Source: Arenicola marina (taxonomy: Eukaryota; Annelida; Polychaeta; Arenicolidae). From it: a DNA stretch of 64,000 nucleotides. The notes under the pieces were generated by a model that was given only the letters and a program-made list of their open reading frames with translations, was not told the origin of the DNA and made no database searches. Below are positions 58,201 to 64,000 of the stretch, piece by piece. Where the stretch lies: positions 16,313,911 to 16,377,910 of the forward strand of contig OZ025256.1 of assembly GCA_964019135.1 (NCBI GenBank). Direction: 5' to 3'. A program made the position numbers and the translations under genes. The first letter of the stretch is position 1, and the number at the start of each line of letters is the position of its first letter.

Positions 58201-61200
58201 CACTCAAGTTCATTTTCCCCATAGGATCCAATGTTAAACGATTTCAACTATAAACCGAAAAGTAATATAGCTATGTCACCGTGTTCGCAGATTATGACCC
58301 AGCCCAGTATTATCTATCAACAACTGGAAGCATTGAGTGATTGCCTGAATAGGACACCCGTCGGAGCCTCCAATTGCTCCAATTGCAAATGGTAAGCACG
58401 GTAGCTACTAGATACCATGTTTAACTAAGGAAAAAATCGCGGTGTTGTTTGATGGAGGCAATTGTGAAATACACGACAAAACATTTTTCCCAGCCAAAAG
58501 ATCCAGAGCTTTAACATTGGAAGTCCTATTGAGAAATGCCGTCGGCCCTGGAACCGGAAGTAAGATAGGAACATATTGTTTTTAGTTTGCCGATATATAA
58601 GAAACTACTTTTCCTACAATGTGATGCTACTCTCGCATTTTTGGGATTTTTTTCTGATTTTTGACGATTTTTTTGTAGGTGCCGAAAGTGACGTCATCGT
58701 GACGCCACGTGACGTATCAGAACACTAAGATTCGACACAAGTCATCTCAATTCATATTTCTATGACATATTAGAACACCATAGCGATAGTTTTACGGCAA
58801 ATGTGCCAAAAAGCGAAACTACTGACAGGGGTCATTTAGTGCGTTTTCCGCAAAACTTATGACCGCGTTTTCCTCGAAAATGAGTATTACGCATCAAAAA
58901 GGGAACAACACAAAAAGCTGCGCCTTTAAGGGTAGCACATTTTGTAACTAACCAGAGATCTCTAGCTTTAATATTAACGGAGATATAAGTGTTTTTAGTT
59001 ATTTTTTCAAAAAAAATCGCTGTGACCTTGGCCTTTGACCTTTGACCTGCGTGCGTTGCTATTAGGCAATAACAATTGCAAACCGATGTATGCATCCGTT
59101 ACGACGCAATGAGACTTGTAATTTTGGAGTAAAACAGACATACATACATACATAGATACATACATACATATATACATATTTACAGCAAACTAACAAACAA
59201 ACACGACCGACTGACATATGACGAAAATGGAAAATTTCAATTTTCGTCATAATAAAACTAATTTAAAAAAAAATCCTGTATATTTCGCAAGCTAGTTTGT
59301 ATTATAGCGGAAGTTGGACCTTGTTGGCTTACCGCAATTCGCTTCGTCTTCAGCGTCGGGACAGTCTAGAGAGCCGTCACACAACTGGTCAAGGGCCAGA
59401 CACATCCGGATCCCGGGTTGGGTGCTGTTGCACTTGACATAATCCGTGGGACAAGCTACGTATTGGCGTTCACAGGAAAGCAACGTGGAAAATATACTAT
59501 GAACCAGACGCATTATATAAAATCAATGAAAACATAAAATGTAATTTATAGCGAAAATGTAAGCTTACATATCTATAGACATATGAGATTTAAAGGGCCT
59601 AATTGCCCACACACAATTATCAATTATATATATATACTCATGTAATTAATTGCATAATATTACTGCATCTCCATTGTATACATATATGGCTTTTCGAGCA
59701 GCAAATCAGTCTGACACTTGGTGATACAAAATGTCACAAATCACATAGCACTGTGGTGCCATCTGGTGAAGAAATCACAAATCGCATGGCACTGTGGCGC
59801 CATCTGGTGAAGGAATCACAAATCGCATGGCACTGTGGCGCCATCTGGTGAAGAAATCACAAATCGCATTGCGCTGTGGCGCCATCTGGTGAAGGAATCA
59901 CAAATCGCATGGCACTGTGGCGCCATCTGGTGAAGGAATCACAAATCGCATGGCACTGTGGCGCCATCTGGTGAAGAAATCACAAATCGCATTGCACTGT
60001 GGCGCCATCTGGTGAAGAAATCACAAATCGCATTGCACTGTGGCGCCATCTGGTGAAGAAATCACAAATCGCATTGCACTGTGGCGCCATCTGGTGAAGG
60101 AATCACAAATCGCATTGCACTGTGGCGCCATCTGGTGAAGGAATCACAAATCGCATTGCACTGTGGTGTCATCTGGTGAAGGAATCACAAATCGCATGGC
60201 ACTGTGGCGCCATCTGGTGAAGGAATCACAAATCGCGAATCCCGTGAATCGCCATGAGCTGACTTACCATCGGGCGCCATGACTTCGTAGTTGAGAGAAA
60301 ACCCGGTGAGCGTCACTGAGGGGTCCGACAGAAAACGAACTGTGAACACACCGTGCCGCGTCGTCACTGAAAATGAAGGTCAGGAGATGAATCCCGATGT
60401 TTGCAATATAGCTGGCTTAAGCCACAGTAGGCGTGTAGCAGGTGCCAGAGCGCAAACCCATGACCGGATTATCTGTAGCTCAACCAACTCAGCCCACTGA
60501 GTCCACTTATCCCACTCAGCCAACTGAGCCACTCAGCCCATTGAGCCCACTGAGGCAACTGAGCCCACTCAGCGAACTGAATCCACTCAGCCAACTGAGC
60601 CCACTCAGCCCATTGAGCCCACTGAGGCAACTGAGCCCACTCAGCCAACTGAACCCACTCAGCCAACTGAGCCCACTCAGCCAACTGAGCCCACTCAGCC
60701 AACTGAGCCCATTGGGCCAACTGAGCGACTCAGCCCACTGAGGCAACTGAGCCCACTCAGCCAACTGAACCCACTCAGCCAACTGAACCCACTCAGCCAA
60801 CTGAACCCACTCAGCCAACTGAGCCCACTCAGCCAACTGAGCCCACTCAGCCAACTGAACCCACTCAGCCAACTGAACCCACTCAGCCAACTGAGCCCAC
60901 TCAGCCAACTGAGCCCATTGGGCCAACTGAGCGACTCAGCCCACTGAGGCAACTGAGCCCACTCAGCCAACTGAACCCACTCAGCCAACTGAACCCACTC
61001 AGCCAACTGAACCCACTCAGCCAACTGAACCCACTCAGCCAACTGAGCCCACTGAGGCAACTGAGCCCACTCAGCCAACTGAGCCCAATGGGCCAACTGA
61101 GCCCACTCAGCCAACTGAGCCCACTCAGCCAACTGAGCCCATTGGGCCAACTGAGCGACTCAGCCCACTGAGGCAACTGAGCCCACTCAGCCAACTGAAC

Positions 61201-62526
61201 CTACTCAGCCCACTCAGCCCACTCAGCCAACTGAACCCCCTCAGCCAATTGACCCAACTGACCCCACTCAGCCAACTGAGCCCACGCAGCCAACTGAACC
61301 CACTCAGCCAGCTGGACCAACTGTGCCACTCAGCCCACTAAGGCAACTGAAGTAACTCAGCCAACTGAGCCAACTGAGCTGAACTGAACTCAGGCAACTC
61401 AGCCTCAGCCAATTCAGTCACTTTAGCCAACTGAGCAACCTCAGCCAACTCAGCCTCAGCCAATTCAATCACCTCAACCAACTCAGCCAACTCAGCCAAC
61501 TCTGCCAACTTAGCCAACTCAGCAGACTGGATACCATGGAACCGGAAGTGTCAATAATGTTGAACAAGGAATGTTGGCGTCTGCAGATGCACACAGCATG
61601 AACAAGCAAATGCGGTTCTACGGGCGCCTGCAGATGCACAGCATGAACAAGCAAATGCGTTTCTATGGTATTCAGACGGCCGGCCTCTCGGTGCTTGCAA
61701 TTGTACATTGCATGAACATGCAACGGCGGTTCGACCGTAGTCTGGGTCTGACGGTTTCAAGGACATATTGATTTGTTATAAAATCACAGTGGAACCAATA
61801 ATTAGTAGTGCAATGGTTATTTCAGCTATGTCAGAAAAAATACTAATTACAAATCTTAATTAAAATGATCAACGGTCACAATTATAGGATCATAATGTGT
61901 TGCATTACCACATGCCATCGGTTATGCGGAGTAGCCATGTAAATGGCTGAGGTTACTTACAGCTCCAGATATCCTTGTATTCAAACAATTTATTTAAGCG
62001 CAATGAAATAATTACGAATGAATGACCTAAAACCCGATGAGGTACTTTAACAAATTAGTTCTAATGGCAACATGGCATGAACATTATGTTGCATTCTACC
62101 ATTGTTGGTTCCATGTACAATTCTGTTTACAAATTGAACATGTTTAGAGGCAGCCTGTGATCCATAATGTAGTTAATTTACTACTTCTTTTAACATAAGA
62201 AAATAGCACTAATTATCAGAGAAGTATATGCGACATACGGCCTCCGCCTACCGATAAAGTTGGTGTTAAGGGGCACCTGGTCACCGCTCAGGGAGACCCC
62301 TGATGCACCGTCACCAGCGATGGACAGTATATCAAAATTTTCCTCCGTGACGAAGAGGCTGAAGTTAAACGCCAGGATGTCGACGTCTCCCGGCGGCGTG
62401 TCAGTGTAAATCAGGAGTCTACAATCCTGGTCTGTCGGATACGGCGAAGGGAAGCCAGGTGTCTGAATAACTCCCTCCCTGGCATACAGTTCGTCAACCT
62501 CGCATAATGTATAGGATGTAACTGCT
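32491..62526 (-). CDS. Modular CUB/LDLa S1 serine protease (21 exons seen, 5' end missing)
   Basis: A single minus-strand gene. Exons, 5' to 3': 62526-62252, 60366-60268, 59455-59343, 55347-55240, 53060-52950, 51677-51483, 50977-50870, 49736-49578, 46682-46668, 46340-46227, 45605-45495, 45240-45136, 44232-44119, 42990-42880, 42230-42111, 41859-41743, 41400-41380, 40955-40760, 36484-36216, 34585-34443 and 32766-32491. Junction phases agree throughout, and the LDLa modules are all class 1-1. Domains: one CUB, thirteen LDLa, and an S1 protease with [14 protein letters not shown] and GDSGGP. No signal peptide or membrane segment is visible, so at least one upstream exon is missing. A calcium-dependent LDLa array joined to a trypsin-fold protease suggests an extracellular, possibly immune or developmental, protease. 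The exact orthologue is not recognised. Confidence 0.85.
34443..34585 (-). CDS. Protease gene exon with S1-pocket residues
   Basis: The acceptor GACGTCAG precedes GTACCGG and fits the incoming phase 1 ([14 protein letters not shown]). It encodes [19 protein letters not shown], then [12 protein letters not shown]. In S1 numbering the residue at 189 appears to be Gly, not the Asp of trypsin. Confidence 0.88.
34700..35085 (-). repeat. Inverted copy of the G-rich/CGTGAACTGGGA repeat
   Basis: Reads on the minus strand like 11,560-11,890: TTTCTCGGGAATGGGC, CGTGAACTGGGAATGGG, GCTGACCGCC, CCGTGAATCGGGAAATCG. It continues past the end of the other copy with further TTCGTGACCTGGGA units and finishes at a C/G run. 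It lies in a protease intron. Confidence 0.75.
36216..36484 (-). CDS. Protease gene exon with catalytic Asp
   Basis: Encodes [20 protein letters not shown]..., [26 protein letters not shown] and [20 protein letters not shown]. The DLALIEI Asp is the charge-relay Asp102. Donor GTAGGTTA at 36,215. Confidence 0.92.
37485..37645. repeat. About 31-bp degenerate minisatellite, 5 units
   Basis: Repeated phrases GGCGATGTGTTTTCCGCC / GGTGATATGTTTTCCGCC occur at about 30-bp spacing within a protease intron. Confidence 0.65.
38580..38935. repeat. G/C-run repeat ending CTGGATCCGCCCCTG
   Basis: Long G, C and T runs are followed by CCCATTTCTAAAATCCTGG and ATCCGCCCCTG. I recognise the CAGGGGCGGATCCAGG terminus as a common feature of dispersed repeats in marine invertebrate genomes. 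Intronic. Confidence 0.55.
40455..40735. repeat. GT/GGGTG-rich minisatellite
   Basis: About seven units of roughly 35-40 bp are built on GGGGGTTGAGGTGTGTGTG. The array ends about 25 bp from the donor of the catalytic-His exon. Confidence 0.8.
40760..40955 (-). CDS. Protease gene exon with propeptide junction and catalytic His
   Basis: Encodes [19 protein letters not shown], the mature N-terminus [20 protein letters not shown], then [18 protein letters not shown]. His57 is present. The residue before IVGG is Tyr, not the usual Arg or Lys. The Cys in TCGVP is placed to make the usual disulfide tethering the light and heavy chains. Confidence 0.93.
41380..41400 (-). CDS. Protease gene 21-nt microexon
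   Basis: TTTCTTTCAG precedes 21 nt, then GTATGTTTT. Joined between the thirteenth LDLa exon (ends phase 1) and the His exon (starts phase 1) it encodes DGVNNPP plus a split Ile. Phase fit on both sides and good splice sites support it; expression is not shown. Confidence 0.65.
41743..41859 (-). CDS. Protease gene LDLa-like module 13
   Basis: [30 protein letters not shown]...CG. The cysteine pattern fits LDLa, but the acidic DCxDxSDE calcium site is replaced by SCLEWDAS, so calcium binding is doubtful. Confidence 0.8.
42111..42230 (-). CDS. Protease gene LDLa module 12
   Basis: [40 protein letters not shown]: six-cysteine LDLa with a WCDG...DFSDE calcium site. Flanked by TTTCAG and GTAAGG. 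Confidence 0.9.
42880..42990 (-). CDS. Protease gene LDLa module 11
   Basis: [37 protein letters not shown]: full LDLa signature. Acceptor GGACAG, donor GTACGT. Confidence 0.9.
43030..43320. repeat. AT-rich TTATAATAA microsatellite-like array
   Basis: Irregular copies of AATAATGATAATTTAT and TAATAATTTATAAT. Intronic. Confidence 0.85.
43855..44098. repeat. About 61-bp minisatellite, 4 units
   Basis: Each unit has GGAAAATCATAGGGTGAGTTTGG, then an AGAAG stretch, CACCTCTTTGCGTC and GTGACGT. It ends about 20 bp from the donor of LDLa module 10. Confidence 0.85.
44119..44232 (-). CDS. Protease gene LDLa module 10
   Basis: [37 protein letters not shown]: full LDLa signature. Acceptor TTGGCAG, donor GTGAGT. 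Confidence 0.9.
44314..44412. repeat. 21-bp minisatellite, 5 units
   Basis: Almost perfect copies of GTTAAACCACTATTAAACCC. The very low divergence suggests recent expansion. Confidence 0.9.
44985..45052 (-). repeat. tRNA-like fragment
   Basis: The minus strand has GGCTTCGATTCCCGG (B-box-like) about 40 bp after an AGGTGTTCAGCTAT segment. Arms do not fold into a convincing tRNA. Confidence 0.3.
45136..45240 (-). CDS. Protease gene LDLa module 9
   Basis: [35 protein letters not shown]: LDLa with DWTDE calcium site. Acceptor TCGGCAG, donor GTATGTG. Confidence 0.9.
45495..45605 (-). CDS. Protease gene LDLa module 8
   Basis: [35 protein letters not shown]: full LDLa signature. Acceptor TTTGCAG, donor GTGAGTA. 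Confidence 0.9.
46227..46340 (-). CDS. Protease gene LDLa module 7
   Basis: [36 protein letters not shown]: full LDLa signature. The donor GTGAGT is followed directly by a run of about 18 C on the sense strand and then a CA repeat. Confidence 0.9.
46668..46682 (-). CDS. Protease gene 15-nt microexon (proline linker)
   Basis: CTCTTTTCAG precedes 15 nt (CAGGACCACCACCAG), then GTATTG. It keeps the phase-1 frame between LDLa modules 6 and 7 and would insert a short GPPPG linker. Without it the flanking exons also join in frame, so it may be optional. Confidence 0.55.
47495..47775. repeat. About 87-bp minisatellite, 3-4 units
   Basis: Each unit contains GCGGCAATATGACAACATGA, AGTCCCAGCACTGCATTCTC and GCCCTTTCCCC. 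Intronic; the frames across it are artefacts. Confidence 0.85.
47930..48440. repeat. About 16-bp minisatellite (CCAGATAATGACACAG)
   Basis: About thirty units of CCAGATAATGACACAG and variants. All overlapping frames are repeat translations. Confidence 0.9.
48524..49144 (-). pseudogene. 3' fragment of a non-LTR retrotransposon
   Basis: Frame of 206 aa: [74 protein letters not shown], and a terminal zinc motif [10 protein letters not shown]...HQRKC. This is the familiar C-terminus after the reverse transcriptase in RTE/I-like LINE families. The reverse transcriptase itself is absent, so it is a 5'-truncated insertion in a protease intron. Confidence 0.85.
49578..49736 (-). CDS. Protease gene LDLa module 6
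   Basis: [52 protein letters not shown]: an LDLa whose first loop carries an extra hydrophobic segment of about 15 residues. Acceptor ATTTTCAG, donor GTAAGT. Confidence 0.88.
50090..50384. repeat. Long inverted repeat (about 130-bp arms)
   Basis: The left arm from CGAATAGATTG to GGCATTAATGAATTTGA pairs with the right arm ending CAATCTATTCG. The central 80 bp of each arm are almost perfect, around a loop of about 20 bp near 50,218. The right arm has about 26 extra bases (ACAGACCGGCTGCAGGACCG...). Probably a foldback MITE. Confidence 0.85.
50870..50977 (-). CDS. Protease gene LDLa module 5
   Basis: [35 protein letters not shown]: full LDLa signature. Acceptor CTGACAG, donor GTAAGT. Confidence 0.92.
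51195..51495 (-). repeat. 38-bp minisatellite containing copies of a splice donor
   Basis: Eight copies of the donor-site sequence occur at a steady 38-bp period, counting the true one. Each contains CTTACCTCTTSAACACCC, which on the minus strand is GGGTGTTSAAGAG|GTAAG. The last copy (51,478-51,495) is the real exon-intron junction of LDLa module 4, so the array apparently grew from it. Confidence 0.88.
51483..51677 (-). CDS. Protease gene LDLa module 4 (extended)
   Basis: [34 protein letters not shown], then [28 protein letters not shown]: an LDLa with an unusually long first loop. Acceptor TTTTTAG, donor GTAAGG at 51,482. Confidence 0.9.
52195..52375. repeat. 17-bp AT-rich minisatellite
   Basis: About eight copies of ATATATTTTTACAAGG. 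Intronic. Confidence 0.9.
52950..53060 (-). CDS. Protease gene LDLa module 3
   Basis: [36 protein letters not shown]: LDLa with NSMDE where SDE is usual. Acceptor ATTTCAG, donor GTGAGC. Confidence 0.9.
54125..55180. repeat. About 72-bp GC-rich satellite, about 14 units
   Basis: Each unit holds CAACGGCGGTTCTAGGGCAC, TCCGGTGGCCGGCCTCC and CTGCAACCACTGTAGGCATT. Neighbouring groups are nearly identical in blocks (54,310-54,515 repeats at 54,520-54,720), a higher-order structure. Diverged relatives lie near 61,640-61,740 and 40,195-40,285. Frames of up to 291 aa across it are artefacts. Confidence 0.9.
55240..55347 (-). CDS. Protease gene LDLa module 2
   Basis: [36 protein letters not shown]: full LDLa signature. 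Acceptor GGCATAG, donor GTAAGA. Confidence 0.92.
56200..59260. other. Intronic degenerate repeats; no gene
   Basis: Recurring phrases TTTCTGATTTTTGACGATTT (near 57,810, 58,005 and 58,645), CCCTCTAGCGCC, and a 59,030-59,255 segment with TGACCTTTGACCT followed by a hairpin (ATGACGAAAAT / ATTTTCGTCAT) point to old mobile elements. Frames of up to 112 aa show no domains. Confidence 0.5.
59343..59455 (-). CDS. Protease gene LDLa module 1
   Basis: [41 protein letters not shown]: LDLa with [13 protein letters not shown]. Acceptor TACGTAG, donor GTAAGC. Confidence 0.92.
59735..60235. repeat. 38-bp minisatellite, about 13 units
   Basis: Very uniform units of CAAATCGCATGGCACTGTGG plus CGCCATCTGGTGAAGGAAT, differing mainly at GCATGG/GCATTG and AAGGAA/AAGAAA. 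It ends about 30 bp from the second CUB exon. Confidence 0.93.
60268..60366 (-). CDS. Protease gene CUB domain, second exon
   Basis: [34 protein letters not shown]: the C-terminal CUB strand pattern (F-x-S-D-x-S-V-T-x-x-GF-x-x-x-Y). Joined in phase 1 to the exon at 62.25 kb. Confidence 0.88.
60475..61510. repeat. 18-bp satellite (CAACTGAGCCCACTCAGC)
   Basis: About fifty units of CACTCAGCCAACTGAGCC, with longer blocks repeated as a whole: the sequence around CCCATTGGGCCAACTGAGCG recurs near 60,710, 60,915 and 61,140. It decays after 61,300. The LSWLSG and WAQLAE frames are artefacts. Confidence 0.93.
62252..62526 (-). CDS. Protease gene CUB domain, first exon
   Basis: [29 protein letters not shown] (CUB start with its PGFPxxYP signature), then [22 protein letters not shown] and [12 protein letters not shown]. 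The acceptor is CCAG at about 62,527; an alternative CAG three bases inward is possible. Donor GTAGGC. Confidence 0.88.
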
Positions 62527-62634
62527 GGAAGAACGATAAAATCAAATCGAAATTAGCATCCAAATGGAGCGACTTGATCAAAGGCGCGTGACGAAAATTA
62601 CTATATGATCAATATATTTAGGACACCAATCAAT

Positions 62635-62815
62635 CAAACAGTTGAATATATAAATCAATCAATCAATCAAATAAGTACACCAGCCAATCAATCAATCAAA
62701 TAAGTACATCAGCCAATCAATCAATCAATTACGGATATCAGTCAACCAATCAATCAATTAAAGTTATAAATCAATCAATTAATGATACCAGTCAATCAAT
62801 CAATCAATTAAGGAT
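62635..62815. repeat. (AATC)n microsatellite
   Basis: CAATCAATCAATCAA interspersed with GTACATCAGCC and GATATCAGTC segments. Confidence 0.9.
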
Positions 62816-63161
62816 ATCAACCCACATCCAATTACAACACCCAATTAGTCGACATGCATACCCCACAGACGAAATCATCCACGCACACCAAGTTATTCTA
62901 TACACTGTTACAATGCGTACACCATCTGTCTTAAATGCGGACACAAAGACACGCTGTCGAAACATTTCCAAAGCGTTTCGCTCGAAATTCGATCATCTCA
63001 CCGATTTTGTTAAACCTGCGAATCCAGTGCCCGCTATTAAAGCAGCTATCATAGACATCAACAAATGATGGGTCTTGGACATAACAAATTCACTGGGACA
63101 CCACTATTGGAAATCGGTTTCCGTTCTGAGAGAACAAACCCTAGACCTCGGCTTAGACCGA

Positions 63162-64000
63162 ATGGCAATACAGTCTCATATAGACAAGTCTATCATATGG
63201 GCTAGACAGAACTTTGGCAACAAGATCTCACCCCAGTCGATTCAGGGCTTCAAAAGCCTGTTTAACAACACTACCGACACAAACAAAACAGTACAACCTA
63301 CACGTAAAACAGTGGCACCTACACACAAAACAAGGTCACCTACACACAAAACAGTGCAACCTACACGCAACGCAGAGAATAATGACAGGACAAAGGACAC
63401 ACACGGCAAGACCAGGACAGGGATCCGAACTGTCAAGGGACATAGGGACCCGCTAAGTAACTTCCACCCTTGTAATTTGGTTTATCAAAATTTGAGATTC
63501 CGCTCCTTAGAGCACCTGTTCCAGTACCAAAAGGCGGTCTTTCACGACCAAGTGGGCCTAGCGGACTTGATCTGGAAAGCCCCTCATGCGGGTATAGCCA
63601 AGAACCTCAGTAAAGAATGTCCAACTTCGGATTCTTGGCGACGCTATCATGTCCACCTCATGGCGGAACTTTTGAAAATAAAGTTTAACCAGGTTCCTAT
63701 CTTTCGGAAGTCCAAGTTGGAATCGGTCGGTCTTCACTTCACCCACCCCATAACCGATAGTTTCTGGGGAACAGGTAGAGTTGGGGAGGGGAATGATATG
63801 TTCGGATCCCTCCTAAACCAACTTCTCCGCAAACAAACACCAAACATTCCGAAAACAAAACAAGACAAAACATACACACCAGCCACATACACGCCGACCG
63901 TTAGCGCTCCCCTATCGACACACAACAAATATCATTTACTTTCTACTGACACTACTGAAGGCAGAGACAACACAAACAGGCCAATGGCGAAGAAACCCGC
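63162..64000 (+). CDS. NADAR-domain protein, partial at right edge (retroelement-associated?)
   Basis: An open frame runs from the in-frame TGA at 63,066-63,068 to the window edge with the first ATG at 63,162. Residues about 96-222 match NADAR (YbiA-like) by pattern: DPLSNFHPC, LEHLFQYQKA, APHAGIAKNL, WRRYHVHLMAELLKIKF, DSFWGTGRVGEG, DMFGSLLNQLL. NADAR proteins include N-glycosidases acting on riboflavin precursors and on ADP-ribose or NAD-related substrates. A Thr/Lys-rich repeated linker (TVQPTRK, TVAPTHK) precedes the domain. Upstream, the same frame reads sensibly for about 35 codons before the TGA (KAFRSKFDHLTDFVKPANP...), so the TGA may be a lesion in a longer ORF. Link to a retroelement is inferred. 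Confidence 0.75.
   Translation, partial: MAIQSHIDKSIIWARQNFGNKISPQSIQGFKSLFNNTTDTNKTVQPTRKTVAPTHKTRSPTHKTVQPTRNAENNDRTKDTHGKTRTGIRTVKGHRDPLSNFHPCNLVYQNLRFRSLEHLFQYQKAVFHDQVGLADLIWKAPHAGIAKNLSKECPTSDSWRRYHVHLMAELLKIKFNQVPIFRKSKLESVGLHFTHPITDSFWGTGRVGEGNDMFGSLLNQLLRKQTPNIPKTKQDKTYTPATYTPTVSAPLSTHNKYHLLSTDTTEGRDNTNRPMAKKP

Noticed and set aside
59735..60235. CRISPR-like array
   Set aside because: Regular 38-bp repeats have no variable spacers; it is a minisatellite.
60442..61194. Frames of WAQLAE/LSWLSG repeats
   Set aside because: Translation of the 18-bp CAACTGAGCCCACTCAGC satellite in three frames.

Overview
This is a window of an intron-rich, repeat-dense animal nuclear genome. GT-AG introns, phase-1 exon modules of extracellular domains (CUB, LDL-receptor class A, S1 protease), non-LTR and BEL/Pao retroelements, tRNA-derived repeats and very many minisatellites and long G or C runs all point to a marine invertebrate. 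A non-vertebrate deuterostome such as a lancelet or hemichordate, or a lophotrochozoan, would fit. I cannot name the species from sequence alone. No bacterial operons, CRISPR arrays or rRNA genes are present.

Layout. 1-10.8 kb: no host gene recognised. It holds short minisatellites, a tandem array of ten tRNA-like units (3.56-4.42 kb), a 264-bp tandem duplication and several small inverted-repeat transposons (one with a clean 9-bp target duplication, 9,317-10,038). 10,781-21,212: a 10.4-kb DNA transposon bounded by 378-bp terminal inverted repeats that are about 99% identical and end in TA. It carries exactly two spliced genes that start just inside opposite repeats and converge. One is a roughly 1,370-codon, 9-exon protein with an N-terminal Cys2-Cys2 motif, a TPGGSR repeat tract, a DUF6589-like core and two PHD fingers. 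The other is a complete 6-exon, about 420-aa RecQ-type helicase. This is the standout of the window. The likely division of labour is a DUF6589 protein as candidate transposase and a RecQ helicase as accessory replication or unwinding factor, both driven from the same repeat sequence. The large gene carries a frameshift and a stop codon in this copy, while the helicase is open.

22.3-25.6 kb: a block of palindromic CCATGG-containing repeats, then a 5'-truncated BEL/Pao element with RNase H and integrase. 25.6-32.2 kb: a 1-kb AT-rich satellite, a SINE-like tRNA-derived element and a broken non-LTR retrotransposon on the minus strand.

32.5-62.5 kb (minus strand): one large modular secreted or membrane-linked protease gene. 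I could assemble 21 exons with consistent splice phases: CUB (2 exons), thirteen LDLa modules (one exon each), two microexons (15 and 21 nt) and an S1 protease domain (4 exons) with intact His, Asp and Ser. Its introns hold most of the remaining repeats, including a minisatellite made from copies of one of its own exon-intron junctions. Its first exon or exons lie beyond the right edge or were not recognised. 63.2-64.0 kb: an open reading frame with a NADAR (YbiA-like) domain running off the right edge, probably part of a retroelement.
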